Source: Polynucleobacter sp. MWH-CaK5
Lineage (GTDB): Bacteria > Pseudomonadota > Gammaproteobacteria > Burkholderiales > Burkholderiaceae
Assembly (NCBI RefSeq): GCF_018687615.1
Contig: NZ_CP061299.1
Location: forward strand, 372,001 to 436,000
Direction of reading: 5' to 3'
DNA length: 64,000 bases
The position numbers were made by a program, and so were the translations under genes. Under the pieces are notes generated by a model that made no database searches, was not told the DNA's origin, and worked only from the letters and a program-made list of their open reading frames with translations. Shown piece after piece: positions 34,744 to 43,802 of this stretch (position 1 is its first letter; each line of letters opens with the position of its first letter).

Positions 34744-36471
34744 TCAACTGCCTACATTTACCTTACAGGCCTCAGCGCTGAGCTTTTTAGCTCGTTCAAA
34801 GGCCAAATCCAGGGTTTCTAGACTGTTCTCTGGGTCGATCTCATCAATGAAGCCGCTGCGTACCATCAATGATGACGGTTGGCTGTTGGCGCAACAGACC
34901 AAGAGCTGACCACCATGTTTATTCAGAGAATTATTCAAGGCTTTTAAAGCATCAATACCGCTGGTATCAATATTGATCAATTGATGCATTTCCAAAATGA
35001 TCACTTTTGGTTTTAAGCGATTTGGATCTTGAGGGTTGAATAAGTCTTCAACTTTATCGACCGCCCCAAAGAATAAAGATCCATAAATGCCATAAGCCTC
35101 AACACTGTTTTTTAAATCAAATGAATCATTCAGTGGTAAATCATCTTCATGGGCGAATGATTCTGGAAGCTCCAATTTTTCAATGCGAGTCAATGATGAA
35201 ATTCTGTAGATAAAGAAAATGCACGCCAAGATAAGACCAACTTGCACTGCCACGGTCAGATCAAAAATGATCGTTAAGAAAAATGTGCCCAACAAAATCA
35301 ATTGGTAGGTGATGTGGAATTGTTTCAAGCGTTTGAACTCAGTGCGATCAAACATATTCCATGCAATGTAGATCAAGATGCCTGCCAAGCATGGCATAGG
35401 AATATGGCTAGCAAAAGGTGCGGCAATGATCATGATCAATAAAATCACCACCGCATGAATCACCCCTGACACGGGTGTTTTTGCTCCAGCTTTGGCATTG
35501 GTCGCTGTTCTAGCAATGGTTCCTGTCACAGGTAGTCCGCCAAAGAATGGCACCACCATGTTAGCAATGCCTTGTCCCATCAACTCTTGATTAGGATCAT
35601 GTTTATCGTCACTCAAGTTATCTGCAACTCTCGCGCACAGTAAAGATTCAATCGCTCCAAGAATGGCAATCGTCAGAGTTGGTGCAAACAGTTGTTTGGC
35701 TGTTTCCCAATCAAAGGCTGGGATTTTGGGGCTCGGTATTTGATTGGGAAGCTCACCAAAGCGACTACCAATGGTCTCTACAGGGATATCCAATACGTAA
35801 ACCAAAATGGTGATCGACAGAAGGGCGACGATGATGCCAGGAACAAAGCTGATGGGGTGCCAAATGCGGGCGACTAAGGCGCTGACTTTGGGCCACAGAA
35901 TGATCAAAGCCAAAGTGCTCAAAGCGATCGCAAATGCAAAGAGATTGGCGGTGTTGGCGTATTGATAAAACGCATGAATTTGAGAAAAGAAATCCGCCGG
36001 TAACTTCTCAACTTGTAAACCAAAGGCATCTTTGATTTGAGATAGACCAATCAATACCGCTATGCCGCTGGTGAAGCCAATGATGATGGCCACAGGAATG
36101 AAGCGAATCAAATTGCCCACGCGAAACAAACCCATGGTGAACAACAAAACTCCGGCAAAGAATGTTGAGAGTATTAAGTTGGCAACGCCGTATCGTTCAA
36201 CGATCGCGTAAACAATCACGACAAAGGCGCCGGCTGGACCGCCAATTTGAACTTTACTGCCACCAAAGACTGAAATTAAAAAACCACCAATGACTGCAGA
36301 GATCAAGCCGGCTTCAGGTTTAAGTCCTGAGGCAATCGCAAATGCAATCGCTAAGGGAAGAGCAATGACGCCAACGGTGATGCCACTGCTTAAATCGCTG
36401 ATAAATGTTTGGCTGTTGTAGCCCTTAGCGGCGTTGACGATTTTAGGTCGAAAACGCGCTAGGTTCATCAT
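34744..36471 (-). CDS. SulP-family anion transporter with STAS domain
   Basis: Membrane transporter of 575 residues. The transport domain (about residues 20-420) has [20 protein letters not shown] and the SulP signature-like [16 protein letters not shown], then [21 protein letters not shown] cytoplasmic STAS domain follows (about 445-565) with [16 protein letters not shown]. Members import sulfate, bicarbonate or C4-dicarboxylates; no residue I can see decides. The start overlaps the metG stop by four bases. A bicarbonate or sulfate role is possible. Confidence 0.9.
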   Translation of the reverse strand: MMNLARFRPKIVNAAKGYNSQTFISDLSSGITVGVIALPLAIAFAIASGLKPEAGLISAVIGGFLISVFGGSKVQIGGPAGAFVVIVYAIVERYGVANLILSTFFAGVLLFTMGLFRVGNLIRFIPVAIIIGFTSGIAVLIGLSQIKDAFGLQVEKLPADFFSQIHAFYQYANTANLFAFAIALSTLALIILWPKVSALVARIWHPISFVPGIIVALLSITILVYVLDIPVETIGSRFGELPNQIPSPKIPAFDWETAKQLFAPTLTIAILGAIESLLCARVADNLSDDKHDPNQELMGQGIANMVVPFFGGLPVTGTIARTATNAKAGAKTPVSGVIHAVVILLIMIIAAPFASHIPMPCLAGILIYIAWNMFDRTEFKRLKQFHITYQLILLGTFFLTIIFDLTVAVQVGLILACIFFIYRISSLTRIEKLELPESFAHEDDLPLNDSFDLKNSVEAYGIYGSLFFGAVDKVEDLFNPQDPNRLKPKVIILEMHQLINIDTSGIDALKALNNSLNKHGGQLLVCCANSQPSSLMVRSGFIDEIDPENSLETLDLAFERAKKLSAEACKVNVGS

Positions 36472-38135
36472 TGTTGATTGGCTGCGATGAGTTTTTCTAT
36501 CATGACCGGATCAATTCTCGTCATCAAGTGCTGATAAGGATTGATCGCTTGCTTTGACGATAGGGACTTGTTCACATCATCCCAAGACATCGGTGGGATG
36601 TTGAAGAAACTTTCAACGCCTGCAGCCACATTTGGCACCACGGGTTTGAGGTACAAGGTCAAACGTCTGAAGGCTTCTAAAGTGATGCTACAAATAGTTT
36701 GTAGCTCTTGTTCTTTGCTCGGATCTTTGGCGATTTCCCATGGCTTGTTGCTGTCAACAAATCCGTTGACCAAGTCAGCTAATTCCATCACACGACGCAA
36801 AGCTTTCGCGTATTCACGTGTTTCGTATAGGTCAGCAATTTCATCTTTGGCATCGGCCAACTGACCGAGCAGTGGGTGACTCATCGCTGCATCATCAACG
36901 ATGCCGCCAAAGCGTTTGACTAAGAATCCAGCGCTGCGACTTGCGATGTTGATGTATTTGCCTAATAAGTCACTGTTCACGCGCGCAGTGAAGTCTTGTA
37001 AGTTCAAATCCAAATCTTCCATGCTGGCATTCAGCTTGGCTGCAAAGTAATAGCGCAACCACTCTGGGTTCAAGCCACATTCAATCACGCTGTGGGCGGT
37101 GATGAAGGTGCCGCGTGACTTACTCATTTTTTCGCCATCAACCGTTAAGAAGCCGTGGGCAAAAACATTGGTAGGTGTGCGGTAGCCAGAGAAATGCAAA
37201 GTCGCAGGCCAGAACAAAGTGTGGAAATACAAAATATCTTTACCAATGAAGTGGTACTGCTCAGTGGTTGTGTCTGGTTTGGTCCATTCGTTGAAGTCCA
37301 AACCTTTTTGTTGGCATAGATTTAAAAAGCTGGCGTAGTAGCCAATTGGTGCATCTAGCCACACATAGAAATACTTGCCTGGCGCATCTGGAATCTCAAA
37401 GCCAAAGTAAGGGGCGTCTCTAGAAATATCCCAATCACCTAGTTGGCTCTCACCTGGCTCGCCGACCCATTCTTTCATTTTGTTGCGAGCTTCCACTTGC
37501 AGCGGAGTTTTAACCTGAGTCCACTCTCTGAGGAAGCTTTCGCAACGTGGATCAGATAATTTGAAGAAGTAGTGATCGGATACTTTGCGGATCGGTGTTG
37601 CGCCACTGACCACAGAGAAGGGGTTCTTTAGATCTGTGGGGGCGTAAGTCGCGCCACACTTTTCGCAAGAATCGCCATATTGATCTTTGGCGCCACACTT
37701 GGGGCACTCGCCTTTGATGAAGCGATCTGGCAAGAACATTTCTTTGACGGGGTCATAGGCTTGTTCAATGGCACGTTTCTCAATCAAGCCAGCTTCACGC
37801 AGCTTGATATAAATCTCTTCTGAAAGCGTCTTGTTTTCAGCGCTGTCTGTGGAATAGTAGTTATCAAAAGAGACTAAGAAATCATCAAAATCTCTTTTAT
37901 GTTCTTTCCAAACATTGGCAATCAGCTCTTTGGGCGTGATGCCTTCTTTCTCAGCGCGCAGCATGATGGGAGTACCATGCGTATCGTCAGCGCCTACGTA
38001 ATGAACTTCATGCCCGCGCATTCTTTGGAATCGAACCCAAATGTCGGTTTGAATGTATTCCACCAAATGACCAATATGTATTTGACCGTTGGCATAAGGT
38101 AGGGCTGAAGTGACTAAAATTTGGCGCATAGGCAT
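36468..38135 (-). CDS. metG: Methionyl-tRNA synthetase, short form lacking the C-terminal tRNA-binding domain
   Basis: Class I aminoacyl-tRNA synthetase charging tRNA-Met. The HIGH motif is QIHIGHL at about residues 18-24, and the KMSKS motif [11 protein letters not shown] at about 337-347. A zinc knuckle with four Cys (ECPKCG ... SCEKCG) spans about 145-163, marking the two-Cys-pair type. The anticodon-binding helical domain fills the rest. The protein ends at 555 residues in [16 protein letters not shown], where longer MetG proteins continue through a linker into an EMAPII-like dimerisation/tRNA-binding domain. No frameshifted remnant is seen: the next gene overlaps the stop. Confidence 0.95.
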   Translation of the reverse strand: MPMRQILVTSALPYANGQIHIGHLVEYIQTDIWVRFQRMRGHEVHYVGADDTHGTPIMLRAEKEGITPKELIANVWKEHKRDFDDFLVSFDNYYSTDSAENKTLSEEIYIKLREAGLIEKRAIEQAYDPVKEMFLPDRFIKGECPKCGAKDQYGDSCEKCGATYAPTDLKNPFSVVSGATPIRKVSDHYFFKLSDPRCESFLREWTQVKTPLQVEARNKMKEWVGEPGESQLGDWDISRDAPYFGFEIPDAPGKYFYVWLDAPIGYYASFLNLCQQKGLDFNEWTKPDTTTEQYHFIGKDILYFHTLFWPATLHFSGYRTPTNVFAHGFLTVDGEKMSKSRGTFITAHSVIECGLNPEWLRYYFAAKLNASMEDLDLNLQDFTARVNSDLLGKYINIASRSAGFLVKRFGGIVDDAAMSHPLLGQLADAKDEIADLYETREYAKALRRVMELADLVNGFVDSNKPWEIAKDPSKEQELQTICSITLEAFRRLTLYLKPVVPNVAAGVESFFNIPPMSWDDVNKSLSSKQAINPYQHLMTRIDPVMIEKLIAANQQ

Positions 38136-38197
38136 GGATTTTAGTCTGCGGATATAGTTGAGAGCTGAAAAAACAAAAAAAGCACTAGGAGATAAGA

Positions 38198-39286
38198 GTG
38201 ACGGTTACGGTAGAAAACATACAAAATGCGCTTAAAAGCGTTATAGATCCTAATACTGGCAAAGATTTGATTTCTTCTAAATCTGCTAAAAATATCAAGG
38301 TTGATGGCTCTGATGTGAGTTTGGATGTAGTTTTGGCCTATCCAGCCAAGAGTCAGATTGACCTTATACGAAAACTGGTTATTACCGCCTTGCGAGAGGT
38401 TCCTGGAGTTAAAAACGTCAGCACCAATGTGACCATGAGCATCGTGGCTCACACGGTTCAACGCGGCGTTAAGTTGCTTCCTAATGTAAAAAATATCATC
38501 GCCGTATCAAGCGGTAAGGGTGGCGTGGGTAAATCCACAACGGCTGTTAACTTGGCCTTGGCCTTGGCTGCAGAAGGCGCCACAGTAGGTATGTTGGATG
38601 CTGATATCTATGGCCCTAGTCAACCAATGATGTTGGGCATCACCGGTCGCCCTGAATCAATTGCTGAGAACACCATTGAGCCGATGGAAGGCCATGGCTT
38701 GCAAGCAAGTTCGATTGGTTTTTTGATTGACCCAGACAGTCCAATGGTTTGGCGTGGCCCGATGGTCACATCTGCGCTTGAGCAGTTACTTCGTCAAACC
38801 AATTGGCGTGATTTGGATTATTTGATTGTTGATATGCCACCAGGCACTGGTGATATTCAATTGACCTTGTCTCAAAAGGTGCCTGTCACAGGCGCTGTGA
38901 TCGTGACAACTCCACAAGACATCGCTTTATTGGATGCTCGCAAAGGTCTCAAGATGTTTGAGAAGGTAGGCATTCCGATCATCGGCATCGTTGAAAACAT
39001 GAGCATTTATGTCTGCCCTAACTGTAATCATCAAGAACACATCTTTGGTCAAGGCGGTGGTCAAAAAATGTGCGCTGACTACGGCGTTGATTTCTTGGGC
39101 AGTTTGCCTTTGAACTTGTCGATCCGTGAACAAGCTGACTCTGGTCGCCCAACGGTGGTGGCTGATCCTGATGGCGCTATTAGTGCTATCTACAAAGGAA
39201 TTGCTCGCAAGATTGCGATTCAAGTGGCAGAGATGTCCAAGGACATGAGCAGCAAGTTCCCAAGCATTGTTGTGCAGAACACCTAA
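38198..39286 (+). CDS. apbC: Mrp/ApbC-type iron-sulfur cluster carrier ATPase
   Basis: P-loop ATPase of the Mrp/NBP35 family that carries Fe-S clusters to target proteins. The start is GTG 38198 with AGGAG seven bases upstream. A MIP18/DUF59-like amino domain (residues 1-85) precedes the deviant Walker [19 protein letters not shown] (about 103-120). [10 protein letters not shown] and [13 protein letters not shown] follow. The cluster-binding CPNC pair lies in [14 protein letters not shown] near 271. Divergent from metG. Placed right before the formate dehydrogenase locus, whose products need many Fe-S clusters. Confidence 0.94.
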   Translation: MTVTVENIQNALKSVIDPNTGKDLISSKSAKNIKVDGSDVSLDVVLAYPAKSQIDLIRKLVITALREVPGVKNVSTNVTMSIVAHTVQRGVKLLPNVKNIIAVSSGKGGVGKSTTAVNLALALAAEGATVGMLDADIYGPSQPMMLGITGRPESIAENTIEPMEGHGLQASSIGFLIDPDSPMVWRGPMVTSALEQLLRQTNWRDLDYLIVDMPPGTGDIQLTLSQKVPVTGAVIVTTPQDIALLDARKGLKMFEKVGIPIIGIVENMSIYVCPNCNHQEHIFGQGGGQKMCADYGVDFLGSLPLNLSIREQADSGRPTVVADPDGAISAIYKGIARKIAIQVAEMSKDMSSKFPSIVVQNT

Positions 39287-39289
39287 ATC

Positions 39290-39811
39290 ATGAAGCTAAA
39301 ACTTGCCGTCGTGATGCGCAAAGACTTCTTGGATAACCCATGGCAGTCTTACCGCTGGGTTTTGGATGAAGTTGTGTATGACGTCGGCCAGTTCGCACAT
39401 AAAACTCCTGACCATATTCTTTCTGATCGCCCTGCAATCTGTATGCGAAGCGATGAGAAAACGGAGCGATGGTTGTACACAGGTTTTGAAATTCAGTTGT
39501 ACAAGGACGAAGCAGAAGGCTATTACTTAAATTCAACATCGACAAAGCCAGCATGGTTTGTGATGTGGCGTCTTGAAGATCATCCAGAGGGTGGTGATCC
39601 AATCGCCGTTCCTCACTTCTTGAGCATCAGCTACTACGAAGCGGGTCGTTTGCTGGATGGTGGTGAGACAGTTGAGAATGTTCCTTTGGATCCTGATACT
39701 GCAGGATGGTTGGCTAATTTTGTCGCAGAAAACTACAAGCCTGAACCTAAGAAACGTGCCCGTCCCGTTTCATTCAAGGGGGCGCACAGACCAAAGGATG
39801 AGGCGAGCTAA
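39290..39811 (+). CDS. DUF3305 protein of the formate dehydrogenase locus
   Basis: Protein of 173 residues. DUF3305 proteins occur in betaproteobacteria at the head of formate dehydrogenase gene clusters; no activity is known to me. The sequence has DNPWQSYRWVLDEVVYD near the amino end and PAWFVMWRLEDHPEGGDP centrally, then a basic tail. There is no signal peptide, so it is cytoplasmic and may aid enzyme assembly. It starts three bases after mrp and overlaps the next gene by one base (TAATG). Confidence 0.85.
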   Translation: MKLKLAVVMRKDFLDNPWQSYRWVLDEVVYDVGQFAHKTPDHILSDRPAICMRSDEKTERWLYTGFEIQLYKDEAEGYYLNSTSTKPAWFVMWRLEDHPEGGDPIAVPHFLSISYYEAGRLLDGGETVENVPLDPDTAGWLANFVAENYKPEPKKRARPVSFKGAHRPKDEAS

Positions 39812-40491
39812 TGGCTGGGTTTTTAAATCGTTGGTCGAAAAAGAAATTGGGCGCAGAGCCTGAGTTATCTCCTTCAGAGTTGGCTGAGAAGCAATCACTT
39901 GCGCAAGATTCAAAAGGTTTAAAAGATCCAGCATTGGGTGAGCAGTCATCCGAGAAAAATCTAGAGCCAGTGGCTGGCGCTGCCCAAGCACAGGAAGTTG
40001 CGCCAACGCTTGAAGATGTTCTCAAGCTTACCCAAGATTCTGATTTCTCCGCATACGTCAAGCCAGGCATTGATCCTGAAGTGCAAAAGGCGGCGATGGA
40101 AAAGTTATTTTCTGATCCTCGCTACAACGTCATGGATGGCTTGGACATTTACATTGATGATTATTCAAAGCCTGACCCAATTCCTCTAGAGATGCTCAAG
40201 AGAATGAATCAATCAAAAATGCTTGGTTTATTTAAAACAGCTGAAGAAAAGCTGGCGGATGAAGAGGCTGAGCGAATTGAAAGAGCCGATTATCACCAGC
40301 GTTTGAAGGTTTTGGAGGACAAGGAAGCTGCCGATGAGAAAGCCCTTGCTGATGCAAATTCGGAGACTGATGTAAGCCCTAGTGCTATAAATGCTGAAAA
40401 TTCGGCAAAATCACCAGAATTGACTGATTCTCAAGAATCAACAGAAGTTCCGGTGGTGAAAGCAGAAGTTAAGACTCAAACAAAAACATAA
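39811..40491 (+). CDS. DUF3306 protein of the formate dehydrogenase locus
   Basis: Protein of 226 residues that begins MAGFLNRWSKKKLG, the usual DUF3306 opening. A charged low-complexity segment (15-55) is followed by the conserved core LEDVLKLTQDSDFSAYVKPGID and YNVMDGLDIYIDDYSKPDPI, then a long acidic, Ala/Glu-rich tail (140-226), probably disordered. The family pairs with DUF3305 in formate dehydrogenase clusters. Its function is unknown; an assembly role is likely from context. A hairpin (40503-40522) without a T run lies in the gap to the next gene. Confidence 0.85.
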   Translation: MAGFLNRWSKKKLGAEPELSPSELAEKQSLAQDSKGLKDPALGEQSSEKNLEPVAGAAQAQEVAPTLEDVLKLTQDSDFSAYVKPGIDPEVQKAAMEKLFSDPRYNVMDGLDIYIDDYSKPDPIPLEMLKRMNQSKMLGLFKTAEEKLADEEAERIERADYHQRLKVLEDKEAADEKALADANSETDVSPSAINAENSAKSPELTDSQESTEVPVVKAEVKTQTKT

Positions 40492-40571
40492 TTAGTTAAT
40501 CGAACCAGGTCTAGGCCTGGTTATTGAATATAAAAAGCCAAGTGTTTTGATTAAATGGCTGAAGGTAGAGG

Positions 40572-42683
40572 ATGACAAAGAAGACGCTCGTTTGTAGCTG
40601 TAATCAAACCATGCCCATTGATATCGTGCAGATAGCCAAAGGCATGGGTGTAGACAGTAAAAATATTTCACTCAGCAACGCCTTGTGTAGACAAGAGGTG
40701 GGCACTTTCATTTCGGCCTCTCAGGGTTCGGATGAGATTGTGTTGGCTTGTACTCAAGAAAAACGTTTGTTTGATGAGGTTGCCAGCGAACAAGAAAAGC
40801 CGCTGATTGCCCCAATTAAATTTGTGAACATCCGAGAAACTGGCGGATGGTCGGCAGATGCAAAAAATGCAATGCCAAAGATTGCTGCTTTATTGGCCAT
40901 GGCCTCATTGCCAGAACCAGAGCCAGTCAATACAGTGAGCTATCAAAGTAGTGGCCGCGTATTGGTGATTGGCCCGGGGGATGCTGCCATTCAATGGGCT
41001 GAGCGCTTATCAAAAACCATGAGTGTTGGCGTGCTTTGCACCGATAAAGGTTCTTTGCCTCAGCTTCGCGAGTTTCCTGTTTATAGTGGCAAGATCAAAA
41101 ACCTCAAAGGTTATCTTGGCGCATTTTCTGTTGAGTGGACTCAAGAGAATCCGATTGATCTTGAGTTGTGTACTCGCTGTGGCGCTTGTGTGGATGCTTG
41201 CCCAGAGAATGCGATCGATCTCAGTTATCAAATTGACTTGAATAAATGTAAGAGCCATCGCTCTTGCGTGAAAGCTTGTTCTGCAATTGGCGCTATTAAT
41301 TTTGATCGTGTTGATACAAGCCGCACTGATTCATGGGATTTAATTTTTGATTTATCAAAAGATCCAATCTTGAAGATGAGTCAACCACCGCAAGGTTATT
41401 ACGCTCCAAAATCAGATCCATTAGAGCAAGCCATCGCAGCATCTGAGTTGATGGGCATGGTGGGTGAATTTGAAAAGCCTAAGTTTTTTGCCTACAACGA
41501 AAAAGTGTGTGCTCATGGACGCAACGGCAAAGTAGGTTGCTCTGCCTGCGTTGATGTTTGTTCGACAAAGGCCATTGAATCTCAATTCAGAGATGGCAAA
41601 GGCACAGTCAAGGTCAATCCAAATCTTTGTATGGGTTGCGGCGCTTGCGCGACCGTCTGTCCATCGGGTGCGATGCGTTACAACTACCCAAGCGTTCCTT
41701 ACCAAGGTCAGCAGATCAAAGTGATGGCCAAAGCTTATCAAGCTGCTGGCGCAAAATTGGCACCTAGTTTGTTATTGCACAGCAATGGCAAGGGCCAAGA
41801 GTTGATTCAATCTTTGGGTCGTCTTGCCGCCACAGATAAAGCCAACTTCAAAGGCTTGCCTGCTCATTTGATTCCGTTTGGTTTGCATCACAGTGCATCA
41901 ACCGGTATGGACCTATGGTTAGGCAGTTTGGCTCATGGCTTTGGCCAGGTAGCCATTTTGTTGAGCGGTGAAGAAGCTCCTGAGTACCAGCAAGCTCTAA
42001 GCACTCAAGTGACTGTGGCTCAATCCATGCTCGAAGGTTTGGGTTATGCGAAAGACAGCATTGTTTTGTTGCAAGCTGACAATGCTCAAGCTTTAGAAAA
42101 ACAAACGGCTGCTTTGTCTGCAAAGACAGCTTTGTGTCCAGCAGCAACCTTTGCATTCGCAAATGAAAAGCGTGAAACATTGGAGGCTGCTTTAGAGCAT
42201 TTGATGTTGCATGGTTCAATCAAAGTCACGAATGAGAAGCCTTTGCTTTTAGCAGCTGGTTCTCCAATTGGTGGTGTGCTTGTTAATCAAGATGCTTGTA
42301 CTTTGTGTATGTCTTGTGTGGGCGCCTGTCCAGAAAGTGCCTTGCGCGACAACCCAGATGCGCCACAGCTATCAATGATTGAGCGCAACTGTGTGCAATG
42401 CGGTTTGTGTGTTCAAACTTGTCCTGAAAATGCTTTGACATTAGCGCCTCGTTTGCAAACCACTGAGATAAGAAAAAAGACTGTTGTACTCAACGAAACA
42501 AAGCCGTTCCACTGCGTCAGTTGTGGCAAAGCTTTTGGTACGCTGAAAATGGTTGAGTTGATGGTTGGCAAGTTGTCCTTGCACGCCGCATTCTCAGGCG
42601 CAGCAACTGAACGTTTGAAGATGTGCAGCGACTGTCGCGTGATTGACATGATGAATAAACCTAACGATAACGATGTGGTCTGA
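40572..42683 (+). CDS. Poly-ferredoxin-type 4Fe-4S protein of the formate dehydrogenase locus
   Basis: Large cytoplasmic iron-sulfur protein of 703 residues. At least six Cys-rich cluster motifs are visible: CTRCGACVDACP (about 198-209), CKSHRSCVKAC, CSACVDVC (about 318-325), CMGCGACATVCP (about 354-365), CTLCMSCVGACP (about 577-588) and CVQCGLCVQTCP (about 612-623). A final zinc-ribbon-like CVSCGKAF ... CSDCR pair lies near the end. Middle regions show no flavin or molybdenum motif. Homologues stand in Burkholderiales between DUF3306 and the TorD chaperone. It may move electrons or help assemble the dehydrogenase. The stop overlaps the torD start by one base. Confidence 0.88.
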   Translation: MTKKTLVCSCNQTMPIDIVQIAKGMGVDSKNISLSNALCRQEVGTFISASQGSDEIVLACTQEKRLFDEVASEQEKPLIAPIKFVNIRETGGWSADAKNAMPKIAALLAMASLPEPEPVNTVSYQSSGRVLVIGPGDAAIQWAERLSKTMSVGVLCTDKGSLPQLREFPVYSGKIKNLKGYLGAFSVEWTQENPIDLELCTRCGACVDACPENAIDLSYQIDLNKCKSHRSCVKACSAIGAINFDRVDTSRTDSWDLIFDLSKDPILKMSQPPQGYYAPKSDPLEQAIAASELMGMVGEFEKPKFFAYNEKVCAHGRNGKVGCSACVDVCSTKAIESQFRDGKGTVKVNPNLCMGCGACATVCPSGAMRYNYPSVPYQGQQIKVMAKAYQAAGAKLAPSLLLHSNGKGQELIQSLGRLAATDKANFKGLPAHLIPFGLHHSASTGMDLWLGSLAHGFGQVAILLSGEEAPEYQQALSTQVTVAQSMLEGLGYAKDSIVLLQADNAQALEKQTAALSAKTALCPAATFAFANEKRETLEAALEHLMLHGSIKVTNEKPLLLAAGSPIGGVLVNQDACTLCMSCVGACPESALRDNPDAPQLSMIERNCVQCGLCVQTCPENALTLAPRLQTTEIRKKTVVLNETKPFHCVSCGKAFGTLKMVELMVGKLSLHAAFSGAATERLKMCSDCRVIDMMNKPNDNDVV

Positions 42684-43339
42684 TGAGTGATATGGAAAAA
42701 AAATTAGATGAAGAAGTCACTTCTTTAAGTACTGACGGATTAGAAGAGGACGTTGCTCGCGCCGACCTTTATGGTTTATTGGCAACACTTTTCTATCAAG
42801 CCCCTGATGATGATTTGCTGCATCGTATTGCAGCATCTGCTGCCTATGGCACTGGATCAGAAGCCCCAGACACTGCAGCCTTGACTCAAGCGTGGGATGA
42901 GTTGGTCCGAGTTGCCTCATCATCTGCAGCCAAGGAGTGGGCGGATGAATATCAAGAGCTTTTCATTGGTATTGGTAAGCCAGAAGTATTTTTGTACGGC
43001 TCTTATTACCAGTCAGGCTTCATGAATGAAAAGCCACTCGTGCGCTTGCGTGATTCTTTGCAAGAGTTAGGTCTTGAAGCTGCTGAAAACATCACTGAGA
43101 GTGAAGATCACATTTCATCACTGAGTGAGGTGATGCGTTATTTGATCGCTGGAGATGATTTGGCAATTGCTAACCTTACTCAGCAGAAAAAGTTTTTTGA
43201 TGAGCACTTGCGTTCTTGGGTCCAGGAATTGTGCGATGCAATAGAAGTACACCCTTTGGCCAATCATTACAAGTCAGTTGCCATGCTCGCTAAAGCCTTT
43301 TTTGAGGTAGAGGCTTATGCCATGGACATGGTTGAATAA
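42683..43339 (+). CDS. TorD-family chaperone for the molybdoenzyme
   Basis: Cytoplasmic redox-enzyme maturation protein, 218 residues, all helical. It shows ARADLYGLLATLFYQAPDDD at the amino end, then YQELFIGIGKPEVFLYGSYY, the E-Y-x-x-L-F-x-G type block of TorD/DmsD chaperones, and DHISSLSEVMRYLI with the conserved D-H. Such chaperones bind the Tat signal of the catalytic subunit until cofactor insertion is complete. FdhA downstream is the likely client. A strong terminator follows. Confidence 0.9.
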   Translation: MSDMEKKLDEEVTSLSTDGLEEDVARADLYGLLATLFYQAPDDDLLHRIAASAAYGTGSEAPDTAALTQAWDELVRVASSSAAKEWADEYQELFIGIGKPEVFLYGSYYQSGFMNEKPLVRLRDSLQELGLEAAENITESEDHISSLSEVMRYLIAGDDLAIANLTQQKKFFDEHLRSWVQELCDAIEVHPLANHYKSVAMLAKAFFEVEAYAMDMVE

Positions 43340-43381
43340 AGTTATAAAAAATCAATATATTTTTTACTTAACCGTTTTTGC

Positions 43382-43417
43382 AAAAGGCTTGTTGATTCAG
43401 ACTCAACAAGCCTTTTT
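43382..43417 (+). terminator. Intrinsic terminator after the TorD gene
   Basis: Fourteen-base-pair perfect stem AAAAGGCTTGTTGA (43382-43395) with TCAACAAGCCTTTT (43403-43416), loop TTCAGAC, ending in a T run formed by the stem's own 3' side. It separates the chaperone part of the locus from the structural genes. Confidence 0.85.
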
Positions 43418-43440
43418 GACTTAGGGAAACCCCTAGTCAA
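43416..43440. promoter_or_regulatory. Imperfect dyad upstream of the fdh structural genes
   Basis: TTGAC, one bulged T, then TAGGG; loop AAAC; CCCTA and GTCAA. The ten-base-pair dyad lies between the terminator and the probable promoter region of the small Tat gene, where an operator would be expected. No regulator gene is present nearby. Confidence 0.35.
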
Positions 43441-43554
43441 GTATTTGATTTGTCGTGTGCAAAAAAAATAATAAAGGTTTATAGTTAGACCATAAATGCA
43501 AGTGTTACTTTTGTAATTTAGTGGCAGATTGTTAAGAATTAATAGGAGATAGTT

Positions 43555-43752
43555 ATGAGTGAAAACAAACACAAAGATTCGCGCAGAAAATTCTTTGTTA
43601 CAGCAGGTGTTACTGCAGGTGCAGTAGCTGTTGTGTCTCAAACCCCATTGGGAACAGCGATTGCTGAGCAAGCCTCTACCATGATGGAAGATAGCAAGGG
43701 TTACAAGTTATCTGATCATGTCCGTAAATATTACAAAACTACACTCGTTTAA
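43555..43752 (+). CDS. Small Tat-signal protein of the formate dehydrogenase region
   Basis: Protein of 65 residues with a twin-arginine signal, SRRKFFVTAG at residues 9-18, followed by a hydrophobic stretch and AIAEQAS. The mature part is only about 30 residues, ending DHVRKYYKTTLV. It matches the small formate dehydrogenase region Tat-target proteins found before fdhA in proteobacteria. ATG 43555 has a good AGGAGA site. Its role is unknown. Its last codons form one arm of an intrinsic terminator placed directly before fdhA. Confidence 0.88.
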   Translation: MSENKHKDSRRKFFVTAGVTAGAVAVVSQTPLGTAIAEQASTMMEDSKGYKLSDHVRKYYKTTLV

Positions 43753-43773
43753 TTTTTAAACGAGTGTTTTTTT
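43741..43773 (+). terminator. Strong intrinsic terminator overlapping a stop codon, ahead of fdhA
   Basis: ACACTCGTTTA (43741-43751) pairs perfectly with TAAACGAGTGT (43757-43767), loop of five, followed by six more T (43768-43773). The stop codon of the 65-residue Tat gene (43750-43752) lies in the 5' arm, and fdhA begins 29 bases after the T run. Only part of the transcripts should reach fdhA unless translation or a factor prevents folding. Confidence 0.9.
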
Positions 43774-43802
43774 ATTTCTCTTGAATCTTTGAGGGTTTAT
43801 CC

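Noticed and set aside
40503..40522. Hairpin AACCAGG/CCTGGTT as a terminator before the poly-ferredoxin gene
   Set aside because: No T run follows; left as a possible processing or pausing hairpin only.
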